64,000 nt of DNA from Halorubrum sp. F4 (GCF_027257195.1 NZ_JAPDFS010000001.1:285188-349187); one strand, 5' to 3'. Counted from the stretch's first letter, positions 33,701 through 43,844 are shown. Notes: a model not told the origin generated them from the sequence alone. Translations and numbers: made by a program.

Positions 33701-34797
33701 TGCGGCTTCGTCCGTTCTCCCTCGCGCTCGCGAGCCCCCTGCGGACCGCCCGCGAGGAACTGACCGAACGGGAGGGCCTCCTCGTCGGGGTCGGGAGTCC
33801 AAGCGACGACGAGGAAACGGCCGGCGACACGACCACGACCGGGGTCGGCGAGGCGACGCCGCTGCCCGGCTGGACCGAGTCGCGGTCGGCGTGTGAGACC
33901 GCCCTCCGCGAGGCGGCCGGGGAGCCGGCCGGTCCGGGGGCCGCCCTCGCCGGTCTCGATGCCCGCGAAACGCCCGCCGCCCGCCACGGACTCGCGCTCG
34001 CGCTCGACGACGCGGCCGCCCGCGACGCGGGCCGGTCGCTGGCCGCCCACCTCGCGGAGCGCGTTCGCCGCGTCGACCGATCGGAACTCCCGGAACCGGC
34101 CGGTTCCGTCCCGGTGAACGCCACGGTCGGAGACGGCACGCCGGAGGCGACGGCGGCGGCCGCGGAGCGCGCGGTCGAGGACGGCTACCGCTGTCTGAAG
34201 GTGAAGGCGGGCGCACGCACGCTGGAGGAGGACCTCGACCGGCTTCGCTCGGTTCGGCGGGCGATCGGTCCGACGATCGACCTCCGCGTGGACGCGAACG
34301 GCGCGTGGGACCGGTCGACCGCCCGACGCGCGCTCGACCGACTGGAGCCGCTCGACCCCGCGTACGTCGAACAGCCGCTTCCGGCGGCGGACCTCGACGG
34401 AACCGCCGAGCTTCGCGCGCGGAGCGACGTGCCGATCGCGATCGACGAGTCGCTCGCGGAGCGGTCCGTCAAGGCGGTCCTCGGCGCGGACGCCGCGGAC
34501 GTGCTCGTGATCAAGCCGATGGCGCTCGGCGGGCCGGACCGCGCGCTCGACGCGGCGCTTCGGGCGCGAGAGAACGGGGTCGACCCGGTGGTCACGACGA
34601 CGATCGACGCCGTGGTGGCGCGGACCGCGGCCGTCCACGTCGCGGGCGCGATCCCGGACGTCCTTCCCTGTGGACTCGCGACCGCCGAGCTGCTCTCTTC
34701 GGACCTCGCGTCCGACCCCTGTCCGGTCGTGGACGGGCGGATCGAGGTACCCGGGGGTCCGGGGATCGCTGGCGATGCGTTCGACGGGCTGCTCTGA
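33700..34797 (+). CDS. menC: o-succinylbenzoate synthase-like enolase-superfamily enzyme
   Basis: A 365-residue enolase-superfamily protein. The catalytic barrel shows the KxK motif LKVKAGA (near residue 165), metal ligands in RVDANGAWD, EQPL and IDESLAE, and the second Lys in VIKPMALGG (near 272). The N-terminal capping domain is rich in Gly/Thr/Asp in a loop (about 32-55). Directly coupled to menA, so dehydration of SHCHC to o-succinylbenzoate is the likely reaction; other family members are racemases or muconate enzymes. Confidence 0.9.
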   Translation: MRLRPFSLALASPLRTAREELTEREGLLVGVGSPSDDEETAGDTTTTGVGEATPLPGWTESRSACETALREAAGEPAGPGAALAGLDARETPAARHGLALALDDAAARDAGRSLAAHLAERVRRVDRSELPEPAGSVPVNATVGDGTPEATAAAAERAVEDGYRCLKVKAGARTLEEDLDRLRSVRRAIGPTIDLRVDANGAWDRSTARRALDRLEPLDPAYVEQPLPAADLDGTAELRARSDVPIAIDESLAERSVKAVLGADAADVLVIKPMALGGPDRALDAALRARENGVDPVVTTTIDAVVARTAAVHVAGAIPDVLPCGLATAELLSSDLASDPCPVVDGRIEVPGGPGIAGDAFDGLL

Positions 34798-34846
34798 GAG
34801 ACGACCCGCCGTCGGGACCGGCGGGCGCTAGTGGGTCCGACGGGCC

Positions 34847-35398
34847 CTAATGGAACCCGCGGTCCACGTCGTCCTCGTCGATCAGGTCGTCGAGCTCCGC
34901 CGAGAGCAACTCCTCGGCCTCCTCGAAGGTGTCGCCGAGCTCGTCGAGCTCCTCCGGACGCCCGTCGAACTCGTAGTCCATGGGGCCGAACGCGGGCGAG
35001 TCGATCGCCTCCATCACGTCCTCGAAGAGGTGGTCGGGATCCGTGGGAGCCTCGGCGTGGACCTTCAGCGTCTCCTCCAACCGGGTGGCCACGTCCTTCG
35101 CTTCGTCCTCGTCCTCGGGGGGTGACCGCACCGCGAACCGGCCCGGCGACCCCTCGTCGGGAAGCAGCGGGTCGAGGTCGTCGTCGACCTTTCTGGCGAC
35201 GCGAGCGCCCACTCCACGGAGGTCGCGCGGGTTCTTCGCGTACGTCTTCAGGTGGTAGACGCCGACGCTCGGGTGGCCGAAGTAGAGGTCCTCGCCGAGC
35301 CCCCCGCGTCGGGAGCCGGCGACGGCGCGCCAGCCGTCCGGGTCGGTCGAGTCGCTCGCGACGTCCGCGAGGATCTCCTGCCAGTCGCGTACGCGCAT
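34847..35398 (-). CDS. conserved haloarchaeal acidic protein
   Basis: A 183-residue acidic protein of unknown function. The start MRVRDWQEILADV is chosen because protein-like sequence begins here. Conserved-looking blocks: GWRAVAGSRRGGLGEDLYFGHPSVGVYHLKTYAKNPRDL, GVGARVARKVDDDL, then RRLEETLKVHAEAPTDPDHLFEDVMEAIDSPAFGPM and the tail DDLIDEDDVDRGFH. It reads like an alpha/beta protein that is soluble and cytoplasmic. It is convergent with menC. I do not recognise the family by name. Confidence 0.72.
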   Translation of the reverse strand: MRVRDWQEILADVASDSTDPDGWRAVAGSRRGGLGEDLYFGHPSVGVYHLKTYAKNPRDLRGVGARVARKVDDDLDPLLPDEGSPGRFAVRSPPEDEDEAKDVATRLEETLKVHAEAPTDPDHLFEDVMEAIDSPAFGPMDYEFDGRPEELDELGDTFEEAEELLSAELDDLIDEDDVDRGFH

Positions 35399-35509
35399 GT
35401 CGCCGTCAGCTTGCGCCGGAGCCCGCATGAGCGTGTCGGTCGCGGCGACCGGGCCTGGGGGACGCGTCCGACCGTCCCGCCCGATACCGTCGTTCGTATC
35501 CGACCCGCT

Positions 35510-35878
35510 TCACCGCTCGTACACCGGCTTTCGACGCTCGCGCGTGTAGGAGTACGACTCCCAGGCGATCAACAGCGAACCGCCGATCAGGAAGAGGTAC
35601 GCGAGCCGCGCGTCGGCTCCGGCGATCAGGTCGGCCGAGCCCCAGAGGACGAGGACGCCGTAGAGCGCGATCCGGAATCGGGCGGTGTCGTACCCCTCGC
35701 GGAACGTCCCCCAGAGCACGACCGCCGCGATGTAGAGGCTGACGATAGCGTCGCCGACGGCCACCGTTCCCGCGGTCTCGACCCGGAGGTAGGCGCTCGC
35801 GACTGATAGCGCGGCCAGCACGACGACGAACCCGACGACGAGGGGGCGCCCGTACCGGTCGTACAACGAATCGCTCAT
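35510..35878 (-). CDS. four-helix membrane protein
   Basis: A 122-residue membrane protein with helices near 12-32, 38-56, 66-84 and 87-104, and a basic C-terminus (YTRERRKPVYER). The N-terminus MSDSLYDRYGRPLV faces the cytoplasm by the positive-inside rule. There is no recognised family motif. It is divergent from the Dna2-like gene with 108 bp between. Function unknown. Confidence 0.72.
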   Translation of the reverse strand: MSDSLYDRYGRPLVVGFVVVLAALSVASAYLRVETAGTVAVGDAIVSLYIAAVVLWGTFREGYDTARFRIALYGVLVLWGSADLIAGADARLAYLFLIGGSLLIAWESYSYTRERRKPVYER

Positions 35879-35986
35879 GTCCGCCTCCACGCGGCGGAGG
35901 CTAAGGAACCCTCGGGTTCGGCTCGAGGGACGTCGGTCGATCCCCCACACCGACAGCGTTTTTCGCCGCGGCCGAGGAGGGGTCTC

Positions 35987-38704
35987 GTGAACGTTCGGGG
36001 ACCGATCGCCTCCGTCGGGGAGGCGCGGACGGTGTCGACGTCGTACGGCGAGCGCGAACTCCGTGAGCTTCGGGTCCGCCCGGAACGCGGTGCGGGCGAC
36101 CCGGTCGACGTGACCCTGTGGGGCGACTGGACGGAGACGGCCGAGCACGCCGAGCCCGGCATGGAGCTGCTCGTCGTCGACGCCGAGGAGGACGACTACG
36201 GCGGGGAGACGGGGTACGCGACCACGGGCGACTCGTGGGTCGTGCTCGAGCCGGACTTCCTCGTCGACGTGACCGGGATCCGGTCGTGGGTCCAGTGTCC
36301 GCGGATGTACTACCTCAACAAGCTCTCCGGGATCCCGCTCAACTACCCGGTCGTCAAGGGGACGATCGTCCACGAGGTGTTCGGCGACCTGCTCCGCGGG
36401 ATGGACCTCGAGGAGTCCGTGCGCGACCGCGTCGAGGAGGCGGGACTCGAACTCGGATTGTTGGGGTACGAGACCGCGGAGGTCGAGGACGAGGTCCGGC
36501 GCAACGCGGCCGCGATCGAGGGCTGGCTCGCGCAGGGTACGCTGACCGACGAGGACACCTGGCGGTCGGAGTTCACGCTCCTCTCGCCGAGGTTCGGGCT
36601 GAAGGGGCGCGCCGATGCGCTCCGACGCGGGACTCCCGTGGAGCTCAAGACGGGAAAGAACACGAACCGCGAGCCGCGGTTCCAGGACAAGATCCAGGCG
36701 GCCTGTTACGCCCTCATGCTCGACGAGCGCGGGGTCGACCCCGACATCGGAACCCTGCTGTACACGAAGAACACCGCCCTCGACCGCAACGAGGAGATCG
36801 GCGACCTCGCGCCGGCCAAGGAGTTCACCGTCGGCGACGGCCTGTTGAAGTTCGTCGTTCGCGAGCGCAACGCGCTCGCCGCGATGGAGTGGCGCGCGCT
36901 GAACGATCCCAGTGAGCGCCCGACGGTCCCCACGGGACACGAGGCCGACGCGAACTGCAACTACTGTTTCGAGCAGGACACCTGTATGGTCGTCTCCGGC
37001 CGTCTCGACCAGGAGTCGAAGGCGGGGCAGGTCGGGTCGCCCGTCCCCGAGGAGGAACGCGACTACTTCGACCGGTTCTACACGGCCATCGAGGAGGAGC
37101 GTCGCGAGACCCACGCCGAGTACCGGAAGCTCTGGGAACAGTCCCCCGAGGAACGCGCGGCCGACGACCGCGCCCTGATCGACCTCGAGCCCGTCTCGCG
37201 GACCGAGATCGACGACAACCGCTGGGAGCTCCGGGCGAGGAAACCGGACGACGCGGTCTCGAAGCTGCGCGAGGGCGACGTGGCGCTCGCGAGCGACGGC
37301 GACCCCGTAACCGGCCACGCGGAGCTCGGCCGGATCCGCGAGTTGGGGGACGAGATCGTCGTCGAGACCGACGAGCCGGTCGACCTCCGGCGGCTCGACG
37401 TCTACCCCTCGGAGATCTCCGTCGACCGCATGCTCACCGCCCTCCACGACGCGGTGTTGAAGGGCGACGAGCGTCGGAAGGACGTGATCTTCGGTCGTCG
37501 GGAGCCGGCGTTCCGGGATCCGTCGAACCGGCCGGCCGGAACTCCAGGATCCGACGGTCCTGACGCTCCCGACGCCTACATCGACAACAACGCGGCCCAG
37601 AACGAGGCGGTCGAACTCGCCGTCGACGCGGAGGACTGCGCGCTGATCCACGGCCCGCCGGGGACGGGCAAGACGTACACCATCGCGCGGACGATCCGCG
37701 CGCTCGTCGCGGAGGGGAACCGGGTGTTGCTCGCGGCATTTACGAACCGCGCCGTCGACAACGCCCTCGAGGCGCTTCGCGACCAGGGGTTCGGAGACGT
37801 CCTCCGCGTCGGCTCGGAGACCGGCGTTCGCGCCGACATGCAGGACGTGCGGCTGATCGAGCGCGGCGATCCGAACCGGAAGGCGGCGGAGCTTCGGGAC
37901 GCGCCCGTCGTCGCTGCGACCACTGCGGCCTGCGGCTCCCGCGTCATGCGCGAGTGCGAGTTCGACGTGGCGCTCGTCGACGAGGCCTCCCAGCTCACGG
38001 AGCCGAGCACGCACGCCGCGATCAACTTGGCCGACCGGTTCGTGCTCGTCGGCGACCACGAGCAGCTCCCGCCGGTCGTGCGGGCGGAGAACGACCTGAA
38101 GACCTCCCTCTTTCAGCGGCTCATCGAGACGTACCCGGACGCGAGCGTCATGCTCGACCGCCAGTACCGGATGAGCCAGCGGATCCAGGCGTTCGCGTCC
38201 GCGGAGTTCTACGACGGCGCGTTGCGTCCCGCGACTCCCGAAGTGGCCGGCCAGCGACTGAGCGATCTCGGCGTGGACCCCGACGCGCTCGCGCCCGAAC
38301 TGACCGGCGGCGTGGGGTTCGTCGACCCCGACGGCGAGCGCGACGGCAACCGAAACGTCCGGGAGGCCGAGCGCGTCGCCGGGATCGTCGACGCCTACCT
38401 CGCCGCCGGCGTCGACCCGGACGACATCGGCGTCATCGCCCCGTTCCGAGCGCAGGTCGCGGAGATCGGCCGGCGGACCGACGTGACCGTCGACACCGTC
38501 GACCGGTTCCAGGGCTCCTCGAAGGAGGTGATCGTGGTCTCGTTCGTCGCGACCGGCGACCTCGACGGCCCGATCTTCGAGGACCACCGTCGGGTGAACG
38601 TCGCGCTCACCCGCGCGAAAAAGCAGCTGACGCTCGTCGGTGACGCCGAGGCGCTCGCCTCCGATCCCTTCTACGGACGGATGCTCGAGTGGGCGCGTCG
38701 GTAG
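35987..38704 (+). CDS. Dna2-like OB-fold / Fe-S nuclease / SF1 helicase fusion
   Basis: A 905-residue DNA-processing enzyme. Order: OB-fold-like N-terminus (1-85, VRGPIASVGEARTV); Cas4/AddB-type PD-(D/E)XK nuclease (about 100-340) with one Cys in WVQCPRMYYLNKL, the ExK in VELKTGK, and CNYCFEQDTC, making a four-Cys Fe-S site; and a superfamily 1 helicase (about 530-900) with Walker A GPPGTGKT, DEASQL, GDHEQLPPV, RQYRM, TVDRFQGSSKEVIVVSFV and NVALTRAKKQL. This is the Dna2 plan, suited to processing flaps and resecting DNA ends. Start is GTG at 35987, 28 nt after an AT-rich stretch. No CRISPR genes are nearby. Confidence 0.9.
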   Translation: MNVRGPIASVGEARTVSTSYGERELRELRVRPERGAGDPVDVTLWGDWTETAEHAEPGMELLVVDAEEDDYGGETGYATTGDSWVVLEPDFLVDVTGIRSWVQCPRMYYLNKLSGIPLNYPVVKGTIVHEVFGDLLRGMDLEESVRDRVEEAGLELGLLGYETAEVEDEVRRNAAAIEGWLAQGTLTDEDTWRSEFTLLSPRFGLKGRADALRRGTPVELKTGKNTNREPRFQDKIQAACYALMLDERGVDPDIGTLLYTKNTALDRNEEIGDLAPAKEFTVGDGLLKFVVRERNALAAMEWRALNDPSERPTVPTGHEADANCNYCFEQDTCMVVSGRLDQESKAGQVGSPVPEEERDYFDRFYTAIEEERRETHAEYRKLWEQSPEERAADDRALIDLEPVSRTEIDDNRWELRARKPDDAVSKLREGDVALASDGDPVTGHAELGRIRELGDEIVVETDEPVDLRRLDVYPSEISVDRMLTALHDAVLKGDERRKDVIFGRREPAFRDPSNRPAGTPGSDGPDAPDAYIDNNAAQNEAVELAVDAEDCALIHGPPGTGKTYTIARTIRALVAEGNRVLLAAFTNRAVDNALEALRDQGFGDVLRVGSETGVRADMQDVRLIERGDPNRKAAELRDAPVVAATTAACGSRVMRECEFDVALVDEASQLTEPSTHAAINLADRFVLVGDHEQLPPVVRAENDLKTSLFQRLIETYPDASVMLDRQYRMSQRIQAFASAEFYDGALRPATPEVAGQRLSDLGVDPDALAPELTGGVGFVDPDGERDGNRNVREAERVAGIVDAYLAAGVDPDDIGVIAPFRAQVAEIGRRTDVTVDTVDRFQGSSKEVIVVSFVATGDLDGPIFEDHRRVNVALTRAKKQLTLVGDAEALASDPFYGRMLEWARR

Positions 38705-38725
38705 GGTACTCGGGAGGATATTAGG

Positions 38726-39796
38726 TCACAACACCGCTTCGAGCGCGTCCATCGTCTCCTCCACGCGCTCGACGCGCGCGGCGTGGCCCATGTGCCCGAC
38801 GCGCAACACGTCGTCGGCGAGATCGCCGAGGCCGGTCGCGACGATCACGTCGTGGTCCTCGCGGAGCCGGCACTGAAGCGTTCCCGCCCGACCCGGGACC
38901 TCGAAGGCCGTCACCGTCGGCGACGCGTGCTCGGGGTCCGAAAACGGCTCGAGCCCGAGCTCCGAACCGCGCTCTCGACAGCGCGTCGCGGCGGTCTCGT
39001 GGCGAGCGTGGACGTCGTCGACACCCTCCTCGAGCAGCAGCGAGAGGGCCTCCGACAGCGCCACGACGTTCGTCGTGAGGTGGGTGTAGGGAAAGCCATC
39101 GTCCGTGTCGCGCCACGGGAGGAAGTTCGTGTACAGCGAGTGCGGGTCGCGCGCCTCCATCGCCGCCCACGCGCGGTCGCTGATCGCGGCGGTCGTGAGC
39201 CCCGGGGGCGCGCTGAAACACTTCTGGGAGGCCCCCAGACAGACGTCGATCCGCTCCGTGGGGACGGGCGTGCCGCCGAGCGAGGAGACGGCGTCGACGA
39301 CCGTGAGGATCTCGCCATCGGCCGCCTCGAGCCGGTCGAGCGCGGGATCGAGGTCGTTGAGCGTTCCCGTCGGCGTCTCGCAGTGGACCATCGTCGCGAG
39401 GTCGAAGTCGGCGTCGTCGTCCGCGAGTGCGGCCTCCAGGTCGTCGAGCGGGAGCGGCTCGTCGTAGGGGGCGTCGACCACGGTCGCCTCGCCGCCGTAC
39501 GACTCGACGAAGTCGGCGAAGCCGTCGCCGTAGAGGCCGTTCGACAGACATAGGACCTCGGTGCCGGGCTCGACGAGGGAGGCGACCGCGGCCTCCAGCC
39601 CCAGGATCCCCTCGCCGCCGGGGACGACGACGTCGTGCGAGTCGGCGTCGTCGACCCCGTACACCGCCGCCAGCCGGTCGACGAGGTCGGCGTAGATTCC
39701 CTGAAACGCGGGGTCCACGTCGGGGTTGATCAGCTCGCGGCTCATCGCGTCGCGGACGGACTCTGGGACCGCGGTCGGTCCCGGCGTCATGAGCAT
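38726..39796 (-). CDS. class V aminotransferase (alanine/serine-glyoxylate type)
   Basis: A 356-residue PLP enzyme. MLMTPGPTAVPESVRDAM is the classic start of serine-pyruvate/alanine-glyoxylate aminotransferases. The PLP-binding Lys is in LGASQKCFSAPPGL (near residue 195); HCETPTGTLNDL and VDAVSSLGG bind the cofactor. The C-terminal domain has TVTAFEVPGRA and VRVGHMGHAA. It is a candidate for serine or glycine interconversion. It converges with the Dna2-like gene 22 bp away. A second ATG 6 nt downstream is an alternative start. Confidence 0.9.
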   Translation of the reverse strand: MLMTPGPTAVPESVRDAMSRELINPDVDPAFQGIYADLVDRLAAVYGVDDADSHDVVVPGGEGILGLEAAVASLVEPGTEVLCLSNGLYGDGFADFVESYGGEATVVDAPYDEPLPLDDLEAALADDDADFDLATMVHCETPTGTLNDLDPALDRLEAADGEILTVVDAVSSLGGTPVPTERIDVCLGASQKCFSAPPGLTTAAISDRAWAAMEARDPHSLYTNFLPWRDTDDGFPYTHLTTNVVALSEALSLLLEEGVDDVHARHETAATRCRERGSELGLEPFSDPEHASPTVTAFEVPGRAGTLQCRLREDHDVIVATGLGDLADDVLRVGHMGHAARVERVEETMDALEAVL

Positions 39797-39926
39797 ACGT
39801 CGTCACTCGTGGCCGTCGGGATAAACGCCCCGGCGGAAACGGGACCGAACGGATGCGGGGGGAGCGCCGCTCTCACGGCGTGGATCTCGCCGAAAGCCAA
39901 AAGCCGGTCGCTCACGGAGAGAACCC

Positions 39927-40808
39927 ATGAACGAGCCCGGTACCGAGGGCGTGCTGTTGGACCAGGAGACGCTCCACGATCGGCTCGAGGACGCCCCCGG
40001 CTGGCTCGCGGAGCACTACCGCACGTTCCGCGAGTCCATGCTCGGCGAGCGCGACGGGTCGCCGTTCCCGTGTTACTTCGGGATCGAGGTCGAACGCGAG
40101 GGGGACTTACTGTACGCGGCGTGTGAGTCAACGAGCGATCCCGCCGCGCTCCTCCGACTCCGCGACGTCCTCTACGAGTACCTCGAGACGTACCCCGACC
40201 ACGCGGAGCGGGCGCCGCTCGCGGTGTTCTTCGCTCCCCACGAGGACGACGCCACCGAGGCCGACTACCACGAGGCGCTCTGGCACGTCCTCGAGTTCCT
40301 CCACGTCCACGACCCGGAACCCTGGCCCGAGGGGATCCCGACCGATCCCGACGACCCGTACTGGGAGTTCTGTTTCGGCGGCGAGCCGCTGTTTCCGACC
40401 TCGAGAGCGCCCTTCTACGACGAACGAATGAGCCGCTACTCGCCGGTCGGGCTGGAGATAACCTTCCAGCCGCGGGCGGTCTTCGAGGGGATCACGGCGG
40501 ACACCGAGGCCGGCGAGCGCGCCCGCGAGACGATCCGGTCCCGGATGGAGGCGTACGACGGGGTCTGCCCGCACGCCGACCTCGGCGATTGGGGCGCGGA
40601 GGGCGACCGCGAGTGGAGACAGTACCTCTTCCGCGAGGACGACGCGGAGAGCCCCGACGAGTGCCCGCTGAGACCCACTCGGGAGCACCCGAAGGCCCAC
40701 GAGGAACTGCTCGAACGCGGTGCATGGCGTCGGTTTTCGGATGCGAGCGCCGGTTCCGACGACGGCGAGGGGTCGACGACGACCGTCCTGGGGATCGGCG
40801 ATGACTGA
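39927..40808 (+). CDS. YqcI/YcgG family protein
   Basis: A 293-residue protein. The features [20 protein letters not shown] (near residue 50), [40 protein letters not shown] and [14 protein letters not shown] match the YqcI/YcgG family, whose members in bacteria are of unknown biochemical role. A C-terminal Asp/Gly/Ser tail is added. It overlaps the isochorismatase-like gene by 8 bp, so the two are probably functionally linked. Function unknown beyond family. Confidence 0.85.
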   Translation: MNEPGTEGVLLDQETLHDRLEDAPGWLAEHYRTFRESMLGERDGSPFPCYFGIEVEREGDLLYAACESTSDPAALLRLRDVLYEYLETYPDHAERAPLAVFFAPHEDDATEADYHEALWHVLEFLHVHDPEPWPEGIPTDPDDPYWEFCFGGEPLFPTSRAPFYDERMSRYSPVGLEITFQPRAVFEGITADTEAGERARETIRSRMEAYDGVCPHADLGDWGAEGDREWRQYLFREDDAESPDECPLRPTREHPKAHEELLERGAWRRFSDASAGSDDGEGSTTTVLGIGDD

Positions 40809-41379
40809 TCCCGTCGGCTCGGAGGACGCCATCTCACCCCCCGACGATGCCGTCCTACTCCTCATCGACTTCCAGACGGGATTCGACGAACCCGGGTGGG
40901 GCGAGCGAAACAATCCGGACGCCGAGGCGGTCGCGGCCGGCCTGCTCTCGCGCTGGCGCGACGCCGACCGTCCGATCGTACACGTCCGACACGCCTCGAC
41001 CGAGCCCGAGTCCCCGCTCCGGCGCGACGCGCCGGGGTTCGCCTGGAAGGCCGAGACCGCCCCGGCCGACGGCGAGGCGACCTTCGAGAAGTCGGTCAAC
41101 GGCGCGTTCCTCGGGACCGACCTCGACGACTGGCTACGTGAACACGGTCACGACGCCCTCGTCGTCTGCGGGCTCACCACCGACCACTGCGTCTCGACGA
41201 CCGTCCGGATGGCGGAGAACCGCGGGTACGACGTGTACCTCGTCGCCGACGCGACCGCGACTCACGAACGCGAGGGACACGACGGGGAACGGATCGACCC
41301 GGAGACCTCCCACCGGGTCGCGCTCGCGCACCTCTCCGACGAGTTCGCGACGGTTATCGACGCAGCCGATCTCGGGTGA
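40801..41379 (+). CDS. isochorismatase-family cysteine hydrolase
   Basis: A 192-residue hydrolase. The Asp-Lys-Cys catalytic set is visible: LLIDFQTGF (Asp near 23), FEKSVNGAF (Lys near 98) and [21 protein letters not shown] (Cys near 128). Family members cleave isochorismate, nicotinamide or related amides; the specific substrate is not evident. Translationally coupled to the YqcI/YcgG gene. No menaquinone or siderophore genes are adjacent, so isochorismate is not favoured by context. Confidence 0.88.
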   Translation: MTDPVGSEDAISPPDDAVLLLIDFQTGFDEPGWGERNNPDAEAVAAGLLSRWRDADRPIVHVRHASTEPESPLRRDAPGFAWKAETAPADGEATFEKSVNGAFLGTDLDDWLREHGHDALVVCGLTTDHCVSTTVRMAENRGYDVYLVADATATHEREGHDGERIDPETSHRVALAHLSDEFATVIDAADLG

Positions 41380-41428
41380 AGGCGGCCGCCGTCGCTCGAC
41401 CGCCACCGGGTCCGGAGGCGTCTCGACT

Positions 41429-42619
41429 TCAGAGGTGTCGTAACCCCTGCTCCAGGTCGGCGATCAGGTCGTCGGCGCTCTCGGTACCGATCGGTGCCCG
41501 GATCAGCGAGTCCCTGATACCGGACGCCAGCCGCTCCTCCTCCGGCACGTACGAGGCCGACATGCTGGCCGGGTGTTCGATCAGCGACTCGACGCTACCC
41601 AGACTGACGGCCAGGGTGAAGAGGTCGAGCGACTCGACGAACGCCCTCGCCTCCGCGGCCCCGCCGGCGATCTCGAAGGAGACGACGCCGCCGAAGCCGT
41701 CCATCTGGCGTGCGGCGAGCTCGTGTTGGGGATGGGCGTCGAGACCCGGGTAGTGGACCGCGGTGACGTTCCCGTGTTCCGAGAGGTATCCCGCGACGCG
41801 CTTCGCGTTCGCCTCGTGTTGACGCATCCGGAGCGGGAGGGTCTTGCTCCCGCGGAGGACGAGGTAACAGTCGAACGGCGGCATCGTCGCGCCGAGGGCG
41901 TACTCCTGGACGAACCGAACCCGTTCGGCGAGGGCGTCGTCGTTCGTCACGACCGCGCCGCCGATCGAGTCGGTGTGGCCGTTGAGATACTTCGTCGTGC
42001 TGTGGACCGAGACGTCCGCACCCAGCGAGAGCGGCCGCTGGAAGTACGGCGTGGCGAAGGTGTTGTCCACGGCCAGGAGGACGTCGTGTCGGTCGGCGAT
42101 CCCGGCGATGGCCCCGATGTCGCACAGCTTTAGAAGTGGATTCGTCGGCGACTCCATCCAGAACAGCGTCGTCTCGGGGGTGACCGCGGCGGCGACGGCG
42201 TCCGCATCGGTCGCGTCGACGTACTCGACGCTCACGTCGAAGTGCTCGGCGAGGTAGTCGTCGAAGAACACCTTCGTTCCGCCGTAGACCCCGTCGAACG
42301 CCACGACGTGGTCGCCCGAGTCCAGCATGCTCAGACACGTCGTCGAGATGGCGGCCATGCCGGAGGCGAACGTCATCGCGTGGTCAGCATCGCTCAGCGT
42401 CGCCACGCGACGCTCGAGCGCCGCACGGGTCGGGTTCCCCAGCCGGGAGTACTTGTACCCGTGGCTCGGGTCGCCGGCCTCGTCCATCGCGAACGTCGAC
42501 GACAGGTGGATCGGAGACACGAGGTCCCCGGTCCCGCCGGGGCCGAGGTCGGGTTCCTCGCCGGCGTGGATCGCTTTCGTCTCGAAGGCGTCGTTCGAAC
42601 GCTCCGGAGGATCGTTCAT
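41429..42619 (-). CDS. cystathionine gamma-synthase/lyase family PLP enzyme
   Basis: A 396-residue transsulfuration-type enzyme. FETKAIHAGEEPD at the N-terminus, [42 protein letters not shown] and HSTTKYLNGHTDSIGG with PLP-binding Lys210 are diagnostic, and SLGSVESLIEHPASMSAS is near the end. It is closer to classical cystathionine gamma-synthase/lyase than the shorter-looping copy at 9058. Either synthesis or breakdown of cystathionine is possible. It stands alone, converging with the isochorismatase-like gene. Confidence 0.9.
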   Translation of the reverse strand: MNDPPERSNDAFETKAIHAGEEPDLGPGGTGDLVSPIHLSSTFAMDEAGDPSHGYKYSRLGNPTRAALERRVATLSDADHAMTFASGMAAISTTCLSMLDSGDHVVAFDGVYGGTKVFFDDYLAEHFDVSVEYVDATDADAVAAAVTPETTLFWMESPTNPLLKLCDIGAIAGIADRHDVLLAVDNTFATPYFQRPLSLGADVSVHSTTKYLNGHTDSIGGAVVTNDDALAERVRFVQEYALGATMPPFDCYLVLRGSKTLPLRMRQHEANAKRVAGYLSEHGNVTAVHYPGLDAHPQHELAARQMDGFGGVVSFEIAGGAAEARAFVESLDLFTLAVSLGSVESLIEHPASMSASYVPEEERLASGIRDSLIRAPIGTESADDLIADLEQGLRHL

Positions 42620-42856
42620 ACGTCCCAACCGTGGAGAGGTCGCATATAGGTTCTCCCGCTGTCGCCGGAGGGGCGTTCGGACGGACGGTCCCCGTCCGAG
42701 ACGAACTCGTTTTCGGGGACGGGATCGTCGTCGGCTTTTCCGGGACGGGATCGCCGGCGGCGACGGACGCGCCGCGCGCGTCACGGTGTGGCGGTTCGAT
42801 AGCTCCGACCCCGGTCGACCCGCACGTTTTTCTCCCTACCCTCCCGAGGGATCGGT

Positions 42857-43819
42857 ATGCAACGCGGCCGGCGGAAACCGGACTGGCTGAAGTCGCGTCC
42901 CCCCTCCGGCAGCCGGTTCACGGAGATCAAGGAGACGCTCCGCGACCGTGACCTCCACACCGTCTGTGAGGAGGCCAACTGCCCGAACATGGGCGAGTGT
43001 TGGTCCGGGGGCGCGAACGCAGCCGAGGGTGGCGCGAACGGACCGGGCACGGCGACGTTCATGCTCATGGGCGACCGCTGCTCACGCGGGTGTAACTTCT
43101 GTGACGTCGAGACCGGCGGGATGGAGCCGCTGGACCCCGACGAACCCGAGAACGTCGCCGACGCGGTCGCGGAGATCGGACTGGAGTACGTCGTCCTCAC
43201 GTCCGTCGACCGCGACGACCTCGCCGACGGCGGCTCCGCGCACTTCGCCGAGACCATCCGCGCGATCAAGCGTCGCGATCCGGGGATCCTCGTCGAGACG
43301 CTGATCCCCGATTTCGGTGGCGACCCGGACGCGATCGACCGGATCATCGAGGCCGGTCCCGACGTGATCGCCCACAACGTGGAGACGGTCGAGCGCCTCC
43401 AGTGGCCGGTTCGCGACCGACGAGCGAACTACGAGCAGTCGCTCGCCGTGCTCGACCGGGTCGACCACGAGTCCGAGATCCACACGAAGACGAGCCTCAT
43501 GCTCGGCGTCGGCGAGTACGACCACGAGGTGTACCGGACGCTCGGCGACCTCCGCGAGGTCGGCGTCGACGTCGTCACCTTCGGACAGTACCTCCAGCCG
43601 TCACGGTCGCACCTCGACGTCTTCGAGTACGTCCATCCGGACGTCTTCGAGACGTGGCGCGAGGTGGCCGAGACGGAGTTCGACTTCCTCTACTGTGCCT
43701 CCGGGCCGATGGTCCGCTCGTCGTACAAGGCCGGCGAGCTGTTCGTCGACGCGCTCGTGCGCGAGGGACGTTCCGCCGAGGACGCCAGGCGACGAGCACG
43801 GGCGGCCGGCGGCGATTGA
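42857..43819 (+). CDS. lipA: lipoyl synthase
   Basis: A 320-residue radical-SAM enzyme inserting two sulfurs into protein-bound octanoyl groups to make lipoate. The auxiliary cluster Cys set is CEEANCPNMGEC (near residues 37-48), the radical-SAM motif is CSRGCNFC (near 75-82), and RSSYKAGELF at the C-terminus supplies the Ser ligand. A short Gly/Ala/Asn-rich insertion (SGGANAAEGGANGPG, about 50-64) follows the auxiliary motif and is unusual. No lipB or oxo-acid dehydrogenase genes are adjacent. Length is otherwise normal. Confidence 0.95.
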   Translation: MQRGRRKPDWLKSRPPSGSRFTEIKETLRDRDLHTVCEEANCPNMGECWSGGANAAEGGANGPGTATFMLMGDRCSRGCNFCDVETGGMEPLDPDEPENVADAVAEIGLEYVVLTSVDRDDLADGGSAHFAETIRAIKRRDPGILVETLIPDFGGDPDAIDRIIEAGPDVIAHNVETVERLQWPVRDRRANYEQSLAVLDRVDHESEIHTKTSLMLGVGEYDHEVYRTLGDLREVGVDVVTFGQYLQPSRSHLDVFEYVHPDVFETWREVAETEFDFLYCASGPMVRSSYKAGELFVDALVREGRSAEDARRRARAAGGD

Positions 43820-43844
43820 AGCGGGTCCGTCCCCGGTCCGTTCC

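Noticed and set aside
35510..38587. Very long open frame (about 1,000 codons) on the strand opposite the Dna2-like gene
   Set aside because: It mirrors the real gene through GC-rich codon structure, is Arg/Val/Leu-rich with no domain, and only its last part (the small membrane-protein gene) is protein-like.
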